Origin: Plantago elongata
Taxonomy: Eukaryota > Streptophyta > Magnoliopsida > Lamiales > Plantaginaceae
Direction of reading: 5' to 3'
Assembly (NCBI GenBank): GCA_036897095.1
Contig: JAYMSP010000030.1
Location: 48,878-112,877 of the forward strand
DNA length: 64,000 nucleotides
Below the pieces are notes generated by a model that worked only from the letters and a program-made list of their open reading frames with translations, was not told the origin of the DNA and made no database searches. This document shows, piece by piece, positions 40,225 to 53,189 of this stretch (positions are counted from its first letter, which is position 1; every line of letters begins with the position of its first letter). A program made the position numbers and the translations under genes.

Positions 40225-41660
40225 CTGTATCTCTATAATTTTAAACTTTTTAAATTAGATTACTGTATTATAGTCTAGAACTAATGAATTTGTATCTCCA
40301 AGAAAACAATATTCATTACAATTAAATTTAACACAAATGACATCCACAGAAGAGGTTGAAACCTATCCAAGTGCGATAAGCATAGGTTAATTAATATAAA
40401 TGACAAGTTTTTACACGTATATAAATTTAAATTCTTAGATAAAATGAATTTTTACCACGGCCTAATCAGTGATGTTTTAAAGTAATTTTAAATTTAAAAT
40501 GAGTAATCTACTCGACATTAGATTCCTATATTTTTAGCGACTGGAATGGCATATTTTAATTTGTGAAATCAGTGTGGTAACAAAACCATGAGTGAATCGA
40601 CCTGCCTAAAAGTATGATGGTATAAGGTCGTTTCGTTACACATTGTGTGGCTAGAATAAGAGAAAAACAAGAGGGATCTTTAACTTAGAATCGAAAGGGG
40701 AACAAAATTGACCATCTTTATCAGCCAACTTCTAAAAATTATGTCGCAAATATGCTCACCATGTTCAATTCACATGGGCATAAGCCATAAAGTGATTATA
40801 CAAGACAAGACCACAATATTACAACAGCAACAGGCACGTACAAATTGTGGTTGATAAAACCGCGAAGCTAATATTTGATATATTCACAATTTTGGCCGGT
40901 GATATTTAAGTGGAGTTTTAGGATTTTATAATATTTGTGTCACCTTTTTTGGTTTGTCATTGAGCTATAGTCATTTTCTGCTGCTCATGTTTTGAAGCGT
41001 ACATCTGCAGATAGAATAGAATCAACAGAGAACCCGCTAATAGATAGAATTGTCCGTTTTACATCTCAACCCCCTTTCAACTTTTTCTTCTCATACTTGA
41101 CCACTGAACTTATTAATTAAGTCTTTTCACCTTCTTTAAAACTATGTTTTATTAAAATAAAATTTACATAACTAAATTAAAATGAACTCAAATATAACTA
41201 ATCAGAACTGAACTGAATATAAGAAATTTTCATTTAAACATAACATAGTCTGGCTTCGCAACAAGCGGTTGGTTTCTATTTCTTGCAGATGCCTTAAGAC
41301 TACACAAGTACCACTGGGTGACTGAATAAAAGTTTGTGGGGGAAAAATCGTTTATAGTACCTCAAATAGTGACAATTATTGTTTTGGTACCTTTAATTGT
41401 AAGAGTCCAATTTTTTACCATGTGATGTACTTGTCCAATTTTGATACTCCGTTAATCAAACTTAACGAGATCTTTAATTTTGACCGAATTAGTAAGAACT
41501 AACATGAACTAGTCTATTTTCCGTCAAGTCACGACGTGAATTATACAGACTCTTTATAATATACTAGTAATAAATTTTAATTTCCAACAATATATTATGA
41601 AGTCAACTGTACATATGTACAACATGTATGATTTCGAGTCTCCTGCGCTACAAATAAATT
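40225..41660. other. Intergenic, nothing recognised with confidence
   Basis: A patch at 41335-41530 (AGTACCTCAAATAG, TTTTGGTACCTTTAATTG, CCAATTTTGATACTCCG) has the look of a dispersed plant repeat, but only one copy is present here. No gene. Confidence 0.4.
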
Positions 41661-41662
41661 AA

Positions 41663-41820
41663 GGGGTGATTGGCATAGCACTCAAATGGCCATTTGGATG
41701 GGATTTTGGTGAAATTGTATTTGTAATGGAATTGAAATGTGATATTTGAAGTGTATTTTGGGCCAAATCACTAATCATCGAATTAAATGGGAGCATTTAA
41801 ATGCTTGGATGATCACCCCC
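41663..41820. mobile_element. Tourist-like MITE with TAA target-site duplication
   Basis: It starts GGGGTGATTGGCATAGCACT and, read inward from 41820, GGGGGTGATCATCCAAGCAT. TAA is found directly on both sides (41660-41662 and 41821-41823), the size and sequence expected for PIF/Harbinger-type insertion. The interior is AT-rich and non-coding. A derivative of the broken Harbinger at 9669-14085 is possible only in the broad superfamily sense, because the tips differ. Confidence 0.7.
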
Positions 41821-41824
41821 TAAA

Positions 41825-44490
41825 CCTCATAGGCTCAGACATAGGCTCAGACATGATCATCCAAACAAACCCAATAGTAACAGGTGTGCATTCAGTTCAT
41901 CTACTTGTATCATATAAAATCAAGATTCAATTGTATATAATAACATTCATGAAAGATTGGATATCTGATATCTAGCTATTTATTAATAAAAATTCATCTA
42001 TCCAAAAATGTCTATTTTGCCTCCATCAATTTCAAAACAAATGGGATTGATCAAATGGTGGGACTGGTGACCACCTAGTTATTATTATTAAACTTGAAAA
42101 TAAGTAATCTTGTTTTATAGTTAAATGTAGGAAAATAGTGAACCAAGTATAAAATAAGTGGAGTATATTTTAGTTTTATTGCCTTGACTACAACTACTAT
42201 TGGTAACTGCTGAATTTGCCCATTTATAGTTTGAACAGATGTTTAACAAGTTCTTAAGTCATACTGATACTACTACTATACATTAAGCATACACATCAAG
42301 TGATGAACATGTCTTTGTTTGGTTAAAGATTTAATAGTAGTTTAGATATAATTAATGTGTTATGACGTTAATGAGCATTGATGTGGCATAAGATTAGGCT
42401 AACAGCTAGCTTAACTCAACTGTCTGAGGGTCACCTATCCCCATTATTCTGTCTAAAGTCTAAACAACCAATTATTAGTACTATTTAATTATAAATATTT
42501 GTAACAGAGTTTAGTATTGTACCGGTATGGTATGATTCATTGGATGATGATGATGATGTTCATATGATAATATTGTATATAAACTCTCAGATCGAAAGTT
42601 ATTCAAAGGTTTAATCATATACTAGAAAACAGTAGACCATATACATGTACTGGTCGTGCATTATTCATAACTATTAAAAGTTTGTTTTATTCAACTAACA
42701 TGTTTTAAATTAAACTGAACGGAATTCTAAAAAAGAACCTAACCTAATTAATATTAAATATATTATACAGTTAAATAATAAATCAATAGTAAATACAAAT
42801 TCACACAAAGATTTATTATGCCTACGTTCTGATGTTAATTGCATATAATATTAATTCATCTTCGCAAAAGGTTTATATTATCTGCAATTTACATCTATCT
42901 AACATATCACTTTAAAATTTTATCTTGCTCCAGATTGATTTTCACTGTGATTTTGTTTCCAAAATTTATTTACATACATGCATCAACTCTTTCATCTGAA
43001 TTAAATATCCACAGTAACTTCATTGTTGTGTCTTTAAATTTGAACTGAACTAGATTGAAATTAACTAGCTTTTCAGAAGAAAAAAATCGAACTAAATGTT
43101 TAGGATCTCAAAGCATACAAGCTGAAGATCCGAAAGAACACAAGAGGTCAAAAAGAGGAGACACCCCCTTACTCTAGTACCCCACCCCCACCCAAAGGGA
43201 CCATTCAACACCTCACTTTGACCCATCAGTGGTAGTATTTTTAGTACGATGAATAAAGCTAAAACCCTCTGTGCATATTACCATACTACCCCTCAAAGGT
43301 AACCAAAACAGAAATTGCTACCAAGTGGGTTTCTGACGCTTGTCATTCTGTGTTCACTAGGCCAGGTACCCTTGGGAAGGGAGGGGGACCAAACACTTTG
43401 GGGTCAATTGTTCTGCATTGCCTCGGATGATTTCGAATGACGATGAATGTGTTATCTTCGACTGAAAATTAATTTAGTTCAATTGAGCTCGACTAAGTTA
43501 TAATTAAATCTTACGTTAATTGAATTTAATAAATTTCAATTAAATAGAACACGTCATGAATCTTGTACTGGTTGTGACATTTATATTTACCAGTGGGTTA
43601 ATACTTAATAGTAGTACTATAACAAACATTGGGTACAGTGAAAGAAGAGAGGCATAGTTGGACAAAGTGGGCAATACAAGAACACATCAACACATCTTTT
43701 TCTCACTTTGCTTTCTCTTCTTTTCATGCCACAACTTGAATTTTAATACCAACTCTCCAGTTTAAAGGAAAAGCAAATGTCCCTCTCTCACCATACAGAA
43801 AGAGAATGACATATAACAAAAAATCAAAATTTCTATAATACTGAATGAACTTTTAATGTTAAAAAAAGAAAAAAAAATCCTATAAATGAAAGCGCCATCT
43901 AGAAGGACACTAGCAAAATACCTTGGATATTGACTAAATAAGCATAATAGAGAAATTTACCTGCAAACTGAGTCAAAAAGCAATGAAATATTTTAAAATT
44001 TTTATATATAAGCCTATTCTCAGCCTTTTTTTTCTTTTCAACTTTACACTGTACAATTTCATTATTCAAATCCCCTTGCACATTTTGAATCTTTTTCCTG
44101 GGAGACAACAGATGCTCTGTTCCCTATACCTATCTTTCAAATCTTCACATTCTTGGTGCTCACACCAAAATTTACCCACTACTCCACAAAAAGGAACAAC
44201 CCCCAAAAAAGAAAACCAATAGTAGTATTTTCTCTTCCCCACATTTTAGATTTACAAAATACACTTACTTTCGACAATGGCTGATCCTAAAAAACTCAGC
44301 CCCGCTCCAAAATCGCCTCATCCAGCCTGAGCCGGAACGTTCTCTCCAGAGCTGCAAACCCGATAATATTTACGCAATTACTTCATTTGGCCCAGTGATT
44401 TGTGATGACACTTGCATAGCCCGGGCATCGAGATTCCATCAAGAATCCTTTGTCTTTTCACCTCATTTAATGCTTAAAGGCGATGAGGCA
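41825..44490. other. Intergenic and PIP5K 3' flank
   Basis: Includes a (GAT)n patch near 42543-42556 and two AACTGAA-family fragments (about 42680-42760 and 43440-43560). The last few hundred bases before 44491 are the presumed 3' UTR of the minus-strand kinase gene. No other gene is seen. Confidence 0.45.
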
Positions 44491-47400
44491 TCACCGATCC
44501 TCTTTGAATGTTCTTCCGACGAAATCTCTAAATCTTTTGGAATATAGTTTAGGGTCAACAGCTGAAATTGAAGCTGGGTCAACTTGTAATGACTTGTATG
44601 CATGCTCTAACTTTTTGCTTATGTCGTAATCTTGTAAAATGTCGATTATACCAAAGTACAGCACTACTTCATAGTTTTCACCACCATGAGAAGAGTTGAA
44701 ATTGCTCAAGCGGCCAGAACACTGGTCAAAATCGCTTCTCCGGGCAACTTTCTCTGCTCGTGCTGGCATATTGGCACCTAACCTAATTAAAGGTTTCCTG
44801 ATAGAAGAAATGAACAAAATAAACTCAGAATTTTGTAAATAAGTAAAGCAAAACATTAATATTCAAAAAGTCAAGTTCTTGAGTAAATCATATTAACACG
44901 CACGACATAAATTAAAACCAAGATCCAAATTTACCAATCAACAGGCAATCTTTCTAGAATACTACTGGCTGCAACTTACTAACAAGCCTCTCTTATCCAC
45001 CATCAAACCATACTACTACAATCATACCCTACCAACAACTAGGCATTATATTAACTAATTTAATAATTTGACAACCCATACAAATGCCAAACCAAACATT
45101 CACCTTACGTGTTCAAATTCCGTGGAAGTTCAATCATTGATACACTAGCCAAATCAATAACACAGCTCATGGCACAGATTTGATTATCCAGCTAAAAGAC
45201 ATGCATGACTACACTACAAATATTTCAGCAGAATGTCGATTGAACTAATTTACCTGCCAGCTAAAACACGATCCATGTCTTGCAATTCAGCTTCAAGAAA
45301 ACGACATCCACGCATGAACTTTTCATTTTGGTAAGAGTCGTTCTTCCCTGATGATGGAAGAGATTCAAGTTAGAGGCTGAGGATAAGAACTAAAACGTTC
45401 ATCAACGCACATAAATGATTCTGGTGGATTAAATTACCTGTTCGCAACATAAAAGGAGACAAACCAATTTTATCTCCAGTACTCTCATCACGAAAATGAA
45501 GACCCACCAAGAGACTATAATCCATAATTCTCTCAGCCTCCAAGAATTCACAGTCCCGGTCAATTTGTCTGGAAAATGATCAAATGAATAAGTATGTGTC
45601 GCCCAAAAAAAAATAAAGGAATAGAAAGAATCAGAAAAGTAAATGCAAACACTCACTTAATAAGTTCCTGATACCAATTGGTCTGAAGCCGGAACTCAAA
45701 GTTCAGGTCCAAGTCCTTGAGAGTTGTGGTTTCATCAATCTCACCCGCTGGCTTGTCAGTCATGCGGCCATGAGAAGATCCTTTCAGATCAAACCTTCTA
45801 TGGATTCGGTATTCTGAGCAGAATAAGTTTCCCATAACAATGAAGCGTGTCTAATTTAAGAAATCAAGAAGCCAGTCAGTATATGCACTCACAATTTAAC
45901 TTGATAACTCAAAACTTTAGGACCGCAAACACACCTTGACGCCACCAACTGGTTTGACACAATGGACGCCATAAAACTTTGTTATAAGAGAATTTTCATA
46001 ACGAGAGACGTGCTTGTAATAACTACGAAGCATCTTGATAAGCACCTGAAAAACCAAATCAGCAAAACATCAATTTTGCAACAACAATTGACTGTTCCAT
46101 TGTAAAAGTCATGTTGAAGAAGAAATCTCAAGACTGCAGGAACTACACATATTTTTAATTCTCAAGTTGTTTATCAATGATAAATCAATGTGTTCTTACT
46201 TTTAAACTTTCAACAAGTCAAAGGTTAGGCAACAAACCTTGACTTCTGATTTCTTCACTGTTTTGATCATAAACCTATCATCCTGTGTCAAATAAAAGAA
46301 ACTTCCACTCTTCCCAGGAGAGGAAAGCTCTCTGAGAGCATCATTTCCGCAAACGGCTAACATGTAGTCAGCTGGATCCACTTGGAATAGTTTTCTCAAA
46401 TGTCTAATAACACAACAAAAGAAGGAACATTCAATTTCATAATCAAATCTAGACTTAACATTCCTAAAATATTGGAAGTAACCATAGACAAGAAGAAATT
46501 CACAGCATCATAAACATCATACAAGAAAAAATGATTACCTAAAGACCACAGGACAATAATCCTTCCACCTAAACTCAGGAGATTGATGAGGAGGCGTGAG
46601 CTTCGATCCTTCGGATGGAAATCGAGTCCAAAACTTCTCCTTAGGATCGAAATCACTCTGCTTAAGCGGGCGCATCACCGAACCAAGCTTTCCAACCGAA
46701 TACCTAAGCATTCATCAAACAAGAACACATTTAAGCTACAATACTCAGACAAGACTAAAAACAACAAACAGTTTCTTCAACAATCATCTATCTCTCGTTA
46801 CCTGATACCCAACTGGAGATTGAGCATTAGGTCATAATGTTTATGCCCTTTCGAAATCGTTTGCCCCGGTTTCTTCACCTCCCCACCACTATAACAGCAA
46901 GGATTCCTCCTAAACTGCTTAATCCCATCTCGATCCACAGCAATCCCGTCCCTATACAACATAGACGCCTCCACATTATCAATGATATCACAAGTGATAT
47001 CCCCTGCTTCACCATCCGACTCCCAGATGCAAATTCTCGGAAACGGCCTCTCGGCGACACCGCCGTCAACCGACGACCTCTTCTTCCCACCAATCACAGT
47101 ATCCTCACCCAAAACCATCAAAGGAGCCGACAACTTCTGACTGAAATACCCCTTCAAAACCTCCTCCTGCCCACTCCAGCTCCTATTCTTATTACTAGCA
47201 GGGTAAAAAGTACCATTCAGAGTCTGGTTCTTTCTACAAGAACCAGAATCATTATTACTCGACCAACACCCAATGTAACAGCTCCCATCAGGCCAGGTGA
47301 AAACTCCATGACCTCTAGGCACACCATTCTCCCAATTCCCATCATACCTATTCCCATTACTCCACACCAAAACACCTCTCCCATGAATCTGCCCATTCTT

Positions 47401-47967
47401 CCACTCTCCAATATACTCATTCCCATTCTTCCACAAATACCTCCCTTGCCCATCCTGCAAATTCTTCTTCCACTGCCCCTCATAATAATCCCCATTACTG
47501 TAATTCTTAACACCATACCCATGCTTCCGATCTCCTAGCCAGGACCCTTTATACATATCCCCTTCCGGACCAATAAAAGTACCCTTCCCCTCCATTTTCC
47601 CAGACTTAAACTCCCCTTCAAACGTCGCACCAGAAGGCCACGAGAATTTCCCTTTCCCACTGGCTTTCCCCTTCTTCCAATCACCTTCGTACATGCACCC
47701 ATCTCGCCACAAGTACTTCCCGGATCCGTGAGGCGTGTGGTTAGAGTAAGCACCGATGTACAGATCTCCGTTCGCTAACTTCTTTTCCACTACGCTACCA
47801 TCGTTCTCGTCGGAAATTGAAACAGAAGTCGGCGTCACTCTGCGAGAAGTCGCCTGCGATTTGCTTCTGGGAATGATAATCACTGATCTCGGCGTGGTGG
47901 AAGTGGTCGTCGTGGTCTCCTCGTCGGGTTTTTCCACTGCGTTTACACATAGAATTGGTTCAGGCAT
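44491..47967 (-). CDS. PIP5K: Phosphatidylinositol-4-phosphate 5-kinase with MORN repeats
   Basis: Eight minus-strand exons give 777 residues: 47967-46802, 46703-46539, 46403-46238, 46045-45935, 45850-45657, 45568-45438, 45347-45254 and 44797-44491. Every intron is GT..AG and all phases close. The enzyme makes PI(4,5)P2 from PI4P at the plasma membrane, controlling vesicle traffic, actin and polar growth. Residues 70-235 hold eight MORN repeats at exact 23-residue spacing (YIGAY 70, YEGDW 93, FEGEF 116, YKGSW 139, YEGQW 162, YIGEW 185, YDGNW 208, YIGCW 231). The PIPK domain runs from about 374 to the end, with [17 protein letters not shown] (ATP lysine K491), DLKGS (557-561), MDYSLL (616-621), the metal-binding D728 in FGIIDILQ, and an activation loop with KK 737-738 and E740. 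The order, length and N-terminus fit the PIP5K1/2/3 branch better than PIP5K4-9. The paralogue number is not certain. Confidence 0.95.
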
Positions 47968-48140
47968 TTTGTCGAACAGTTGGACGCAAGAAATTGGTAA
48001 GTGACAAAAGGTATCTAGTGGCTTGGAATCGGGTTGATTGGTAGAGGGATGAACTCCGGTAGCATTTTCTGTGGGAATTGGAGAAGTTGGAGGAAAAGAT
48101 AATGGAGGAATATGAATAGTAGTGTTGTGTGAAATGGTAT

Positions 48141-48154
48141 AGAGAGAGAGAGAG
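48141..48154. repeat. (GA)n / (CT)n tract in the PIP5K leader
   Basis: On the minus strand this is a CTCTCTCTCTCTCT tract about 175 bases upstream of the PIP5K start. CT-rich leaders of this kind are common in plant promoters and 5' UTRs. Confidence 0.6.
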
Positions 48155-48199
48155 AAGGAAAGTGTTGTTACACAGTTTGAGCTTTGCCTAGGGAAAAAC

Positions 48200-50005
48200 G
48201 TTGTTATATTGCCTTTTCTCTGTCTTATGTATATTTCTGTCTGGTTTGTGATTTGTGAATTTTATTATACATGACTGCCGATACATACATACACACATAA
48301 CATAGCATGTGTACATGCTACAAGACATGCATACGATACGACCGAGCATGGTTTGGTTTTTCTGAGCTCACAAAAATACCCACATTACATGCATTCTGTC
48401 AATTTTACGTCATGTCAATTTTACATTTACCATCTCTTTTACTTTTGTATTTCATCCTTTTACCCTTCCATTGAATTTTCTTCTTCTCTTTTAGAATATA
48501 TCTAATTGATTAAGATACTGTTCTTTTCAAAAAATTTACTAAATTAAACTGAATTGAAGTAAGGCATATAATATAATTACACCGAATTAAATTTAACTGA
48601 ACTGAACTGATTTTAAGTTGAAAATAACATAGGCTAACTCGATTTCAAGGTTATGAAGTCATTCATTCTATGTATAAAAGAATTAGGTAATTTATTTATC
48701 ACTTTTAATATTTGCATAATCTATTTTTATAAAAAGAATATTTACATTAAAAGTCAAAGGTAAAGCGATTAATATTCTCAATAAAAGTATCACTGAAAAC
48801 ATGGTCAAAAGAAGTTGTAAGTCAATGGCTTCGATCTTGGAAGGTACGAAGAATACAACGACGACGAAGAGTTTTTATTGGTACAAAGATGGATTAAGAG
48901 AGATAGTTTTTTCACTGATAAAAAGTGAAATGGAACTCAAACAAATACCGGACATAACCATTTGAAATCTTTAAAATAGATCATAAAGGTACCTAGTAGT
49001 TAATTTTTAACTTGCGTTATTGTACAAGTGTTCGCAAAAGGGTGGGACTGTTGATGTTGTCATTTACTTGTTTTCATAGAAGTTATGTTGTAGGGTTTTA
49101 TGCCGTTTAATAAGTATACTTTTTTTTTTTTTTACATTTAAACTTAAACTTATCATATTTCATTATATAGATGAGATTATATTAGTGAATATTATGATAT
49201 TTATAAAGTTTTCATATTATTATAAAGTAATTTTTTGTGATTTTAATTTATTACATAGAAATTTGACATTGTTTGGTAAATTCTCACTAATTACTACTAC
49301 ATCCTTGTTATGTATTACTCCATCCATTTGGAAAGTTTATAATATAGTCCATGAATGAAATGACAAAATTATTCCTAGAAGAGATAAAAGATTCAAAAGT
49401 GACATGACGGTAATAGCAAGAAAGTGAAAAAGGAAGGACATGATAGTTTACGTTTTACCAATATGCCCCAAATTGATTGGTAAAATAACAAAAAAGTCCA
49501 TCCATGTAAAATTTGTTGTTGTTTATTTTCTCATTTTTGCAGTGGTGAGTCGTCGACATCTAGGTGAACCATACACGGCCATGTGTTGGTTGGCGATTCT
49601 CTCTTCCACAGCATTTGGCAACGCGTCTTTAATACCAAAAGATATCATAATCTATTGAGCTTAATTATGCTTATGGTCAATAATTCTCCTTCATTCTATT
49701 CTATTTATTATCTTAATCCCAAAATCTGAGTCGTCTCAAGAAGTAATTAACATCCCTTATTATACAACTGAAATACCAAATGTTATACTAGTATAATATT
49801 ATTTATCAGTATAATTTTTTAAAATACCACTACTAAAGTTTTATTCTCCGTAACTATAATTTTAAATTAAACTGAACTGAAATGTAATATGAAATATAAA
49901 TAAACAGAGTTAAATCAAACTGAATTGAACTAAAACGGGAGTAAATGAGTTTCTTTTAACTTCTCGATAAGAATGATTGCACATAGAACTTACTCTATTA
50001 AGTTG
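48200..50005. other. PIP5K upstream region and intergenic DNA
   Basis: Contains AACTGAA-family copies at about 48515-48640 and 49850-49960, a poly-T run near 49121, and a possible Stowaway-like start (TTACTCCATCCATTTGG) near 49316 without a matching end. No gene recognised. Confidence 0.5.
48515..48640. repeat. AACTGAA-rich miniature element copy
   Basis: Starts ATACTGTTCTTTTCAA and ends GTTGAAAATAACATAGGCT, an imperfect inverted pair. The interior has AATTTAACTGAACTGAACTG. It matches the 225-396 element in layout. Confidence 0.55.
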
Positions 50006-50239
50006 TACTCTCTTTGTCTCATTAAAACTGAAATAATTTAATTTTAATAATTTTTAAGAAAAATATATGGTATGTGGTTAAGAATGAGTTTGAGATATAA
50101 AAGTAAATGAAGCTCAATAATGCGTAGTTAAAAATGAATTGTATTGTGTGGGGTTATTTCCTTAAATGAAAAATTGTTTCATTTTGGTATGACGTTGAAA
50201 ATGAAAAAATATATCACTTTTAACGGAACGGATGGAGTA
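50006..50239. mobile_element. Stowaway MITE, copy 1
   Basis: Begins TACTCTCTTTGTCTCATTAA and ends with the inverse TTTTAACGGAACGGATGGAG plus TA, the classic Stowaway (Tc1/mariner MITE) terminus with TA target site. The interior shares ATATAAAAGTAAATG..GCTCAATAATGCGTAG with the neighbouring copy. Confidence 0.8.
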
Positions 50240-50266
50240 TAAGCCTAAATTATAATGTTCTCCGAT

Positions 50267-50500
50267 TGACAATTTAATTTTACATGATTTTTAAGAAAAA
50301 TATATAATATGTAGAAGAATGAGTTTGAGATATAAAAGTACATGTGGAGCTTAATAATACGTAGTTAAAAATGAGTTGTATTGCAGGTGTTATTTTTATA
50401 AATAAAAAATTATTTCATTTTAATAGGATGTTGAAAATGAAAAAATATTTCACTTTTAACGGAACATATGAATGGTGTTGAAGCCCTAAAATTATAATGT
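50267..50500. repeat. Tandem duplication of Stowaway 3' part plus flank
   Basis: The stretch repeats about 50029-50266 at an offset of about 240 bases. ATTTTTAAGAAAAATATAT, GAATGAGTTTGAGATATAAA, TACGTAGTTAAAAATGA and TATTTCACTTTTAACGGAAC recur in order, and so does the non-MITE flank AAATTATAATGTTCTCCGA (50247-50265 and 50489-50507). The flank being copied too shows a tandem duplication and not two separate insertions. Confidence 0.7.
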
Positions 50501-50509
50501 TCTCCGAGA

Positions 50510-51300
50510 ATAAATTGACACTAACTTAAGTCACTAACCAAAGTTGCAAATTTTCTTCGCAATCTATTAAATTTTTTTAGGTTAATTATAAGTGTCGTTT
50601 ATAATATGATTCATCTCATTTGACTACATTGGAGTTTACCATAAAAAGTTGGTTTTGTAAACGCTAGTATGGTTGCAAAGAGTCACTCCATGCAAGTCTT
50701 TTCTTTGTTTTTCTAAATAAGGCTACTAATCAACTACTATTGGTGTTCCAGATCGTTTATCATTCATTTACAACAAATTTAGACAATTTAAATTATGCAC
50801 CCTTTAGTTTCCGACTAGTTTATATCATTTGGTCATACATTATTAATTTGGTTACTAATCAAACAACCTTATCTAACAAAATATTAGTCGGACAATTTAC
50901 GGATATTAAGTAAAGAAAATTAGGTGGAATCAAAATTTGATCATTTTAGGCGTTGGTAATCCTCTAAGCCTTGATTGTAAATTGCAACTTCTCTGTCTTG
51001 ACTTGGTTCTAAGATGATTGTATGTTAAATTTGGATAGTCTTTTTTGTTTAAAAAGAAAAGAAGAGAGCATATATTGGTCACTAAAAAGTGTAAATAAAG
51101 TGGAGGGAAAGAAATAGATAACTTGTGTGATCCACAACCACCATATGATCCCGTTATATATAAAGTAAAGTTTATGCATATAAACTAGTCCCGGGTTTTG
51201 AGTTAATTGGGGATTAGCATTTGTTAATTGTTTAAAGAATACATAATATATGACTATTGTACATAGGAATATGTGAAGTTGAACGATCGAACGAAGATAT
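50510..51300. other. Intergenic, nothing recognised
   Basis: AT-rich sequence without a gene signal. Confidence 0.5.
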
Positions 51301-51306
51301 ATATAA

Positions 51307-51516
51307 TACTTTCTTCCCTCTCACTTATAACGAAATATTTTTTATATACACAATTTTCAAGAAATATATATATAGAATGTTGTTAAGAATGAATTAATAA
51401 TGTATAGTTAAAAATAAGTTGTATTGTAGAGTTATTTTTATAAATAAAATGTTATTTTAATTTTATAAGAAGTTAAAAATAAAAAATTATTTTAATTTGA
51501 GTGGGGACGGAGGAGT
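51307..51516. mobile_element. Stowaway MITE, copy 3
   Basis: Begins TACTTTCTTCCCTCTCACTT and ends AGTGGGGACGGAGGAGTA. Inside are AAGAATGAATTAATAATGTA and TAGTTAAAAATAAGTTGTAT, matching the 50006 family. TA flanks both ends. Confidence 0.75.
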
Positions 51517-51519
51517 AAT

Positions 51520-52955
51520 ATAAGTGGTTGAGCTCAAAAGTATGATGGCGCACCGAATCCCATATGAACGATCATCGGATCTAAGAGCGGCAATATGGAT
51601 TAACGAACCAGGTGCCATCTGTATGTAATTAACGATAATGTCAACTTTGATGTCACCGATTCTTTTATTTCTTTTGAATTTGCTGCATGGCTGGCAATTT
51701 TATTCTTTCATATTGTTCATACATACCCCGTTCTTACTTGTGGGGTAATCATTTTAACTCATTTTCAAGGTTTTGGTACATGGACAGAATTTTGAGTTGG
51801 ACTATGTTTTTAGATGTGTCACTGCTGCACGAGATGTCCGGAACAATGTTAAGGGATCCACATATAATTTGGAGACACATAAATGATAATGTTTAGACAT
51901 CGAATCAATAGAGTTGTATTCGATCCCTGCTCAACGATCGTATTTCAAATACACACTTGATCAATTAAAATTTATTCTTTTCAACTGAAAACTCATTCGA
52001 TTCAGTTCTATTTAATTTAGTTTAGTTCAGTTCATTTCAGTTCTAGTTAGTTAATTTATATTTAACTTCAATTTAATTCACTTCAGTCCTATTTAATTTA
52101 GTGTAAAAAATTATAATTGAAAATAACACACCTTTACATGAATAAATACAATTTAATCATGTTAATTACATTATCTGCAATTAATTAGCTTGGATTTGGT
52201 TGCAAACAACACAACAAAAACACAATCCAATAAAACTTATATATCATGGTTAGGTTGAATTTCTACAAAACTAACCTACACTTTTGTTTTATTTGAAGTA
52301 TGGGTATTAGCCTGGTCGCGAGTTGCTGGTTAAGAAGCTCGGTCAACGTTTAAATCGAGTTCGATCAATACAAGCTTGTTCGTAAATAAGCTCGTTTCAT
52401 TATTAAGCTTGAATCAATCATCCTGGCAAAATGATCATTGCTCGTGAGCAGTAATTAATTTAATATATATTTAAAATTTATTTATTTACATGTATAAATT
52501 AGGGTTAGAGTTTCATTATACTGTGTATTTTAGTGCATTTAAGTAAACAAATGTAACATATAAGGTATATGGTTAGATAAATAAAACACACAATAATTTA
52601 CTGAATTAAATTAATATATTAAAGATTGTTCTTAAGCTACATATATTATTTTTAAATAATTATTACGTTTATTTACCCGCTTGATAAAAAGCTCGTGAGC
52701 AGTTCGAAGCTAACGAGTTTTTTAACGATCACGTAATCTTAAAGCTCGATAAAGATCGTGCTCGAGTTTGACTCGATTTTTATGAAATGATTAGGCACTC
52801 GATAAGGTTCACGTTCGACTCGATCGGCTCGTTTAACACTCTACTTGGATGTATAGTCATTAAAGCATAATCATACTTTTTATGAAACGATTAATGCATG
52901 AAAGCATAATCATACACTGTAAAACCTAGGAACATAGTAACACCTTGCAAATTTA
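51520..52955. other. Intergenic with dispersed repeat fragments
   Basis: AACTGAA-family copy at about 51960-52140 with ends CTTTTCAACTGAAAAC and ATTGAAAATAACACACC. GAGCTCG/CTCGAG-rich fragment at about 52320-52840, related in style to 27600-28740. No gene recognised. Confidence 0.5.
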
Positions 52956-52958
52956 TCA

Positions 52959-53186
52959 GGGCTGATTGGAGTAGCATTCAGATGCCCATTTGAATGCTAC
53001 TTGGAGATTTTGAGTTTGTCATGACATTTAAATGTCGAAGTTTGAAATGGCTCTACAGTAGCAACATTTTTATCTACCTATATAACAAACCTATAATATC
53101 AATTACAATTCTATACCAAACACAATTTTAACAATACTACTACAATTTCGATCATTGTTCAGACATTTAAATCGTATGCCAATCAG
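52959..53186. mobile_element. MITE, GGGCTGATTG family copy
   Basis: Starts GGGCTGATTGGAGTAGCATT and ends with the inverse ATCGTATGCCAATCAG. A short internal palindrome pairs AGCATTCAGATGCCC with TTTGAATGCT. Interior is non-coding. Confidence 0.6.
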
Positions 53187-53189
53187 TTC

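Noticed and set aside
46837-47538. 233-codon plus-strand open frame
   Set aside because: It is antisense to the MORN-repeat exon of PIP5K. The Ile/Pro/Thr-rich repetitive product is the mirror of the Gly/Trp/Asn-rich repeats, and no family resemblance exists.
47217-47753. Two minus-strand frames rich in Gly and Met overlapping the PIP5K first exon
   Set aside because: Out-of-frame readings of the same repeated codons as the MORN array.
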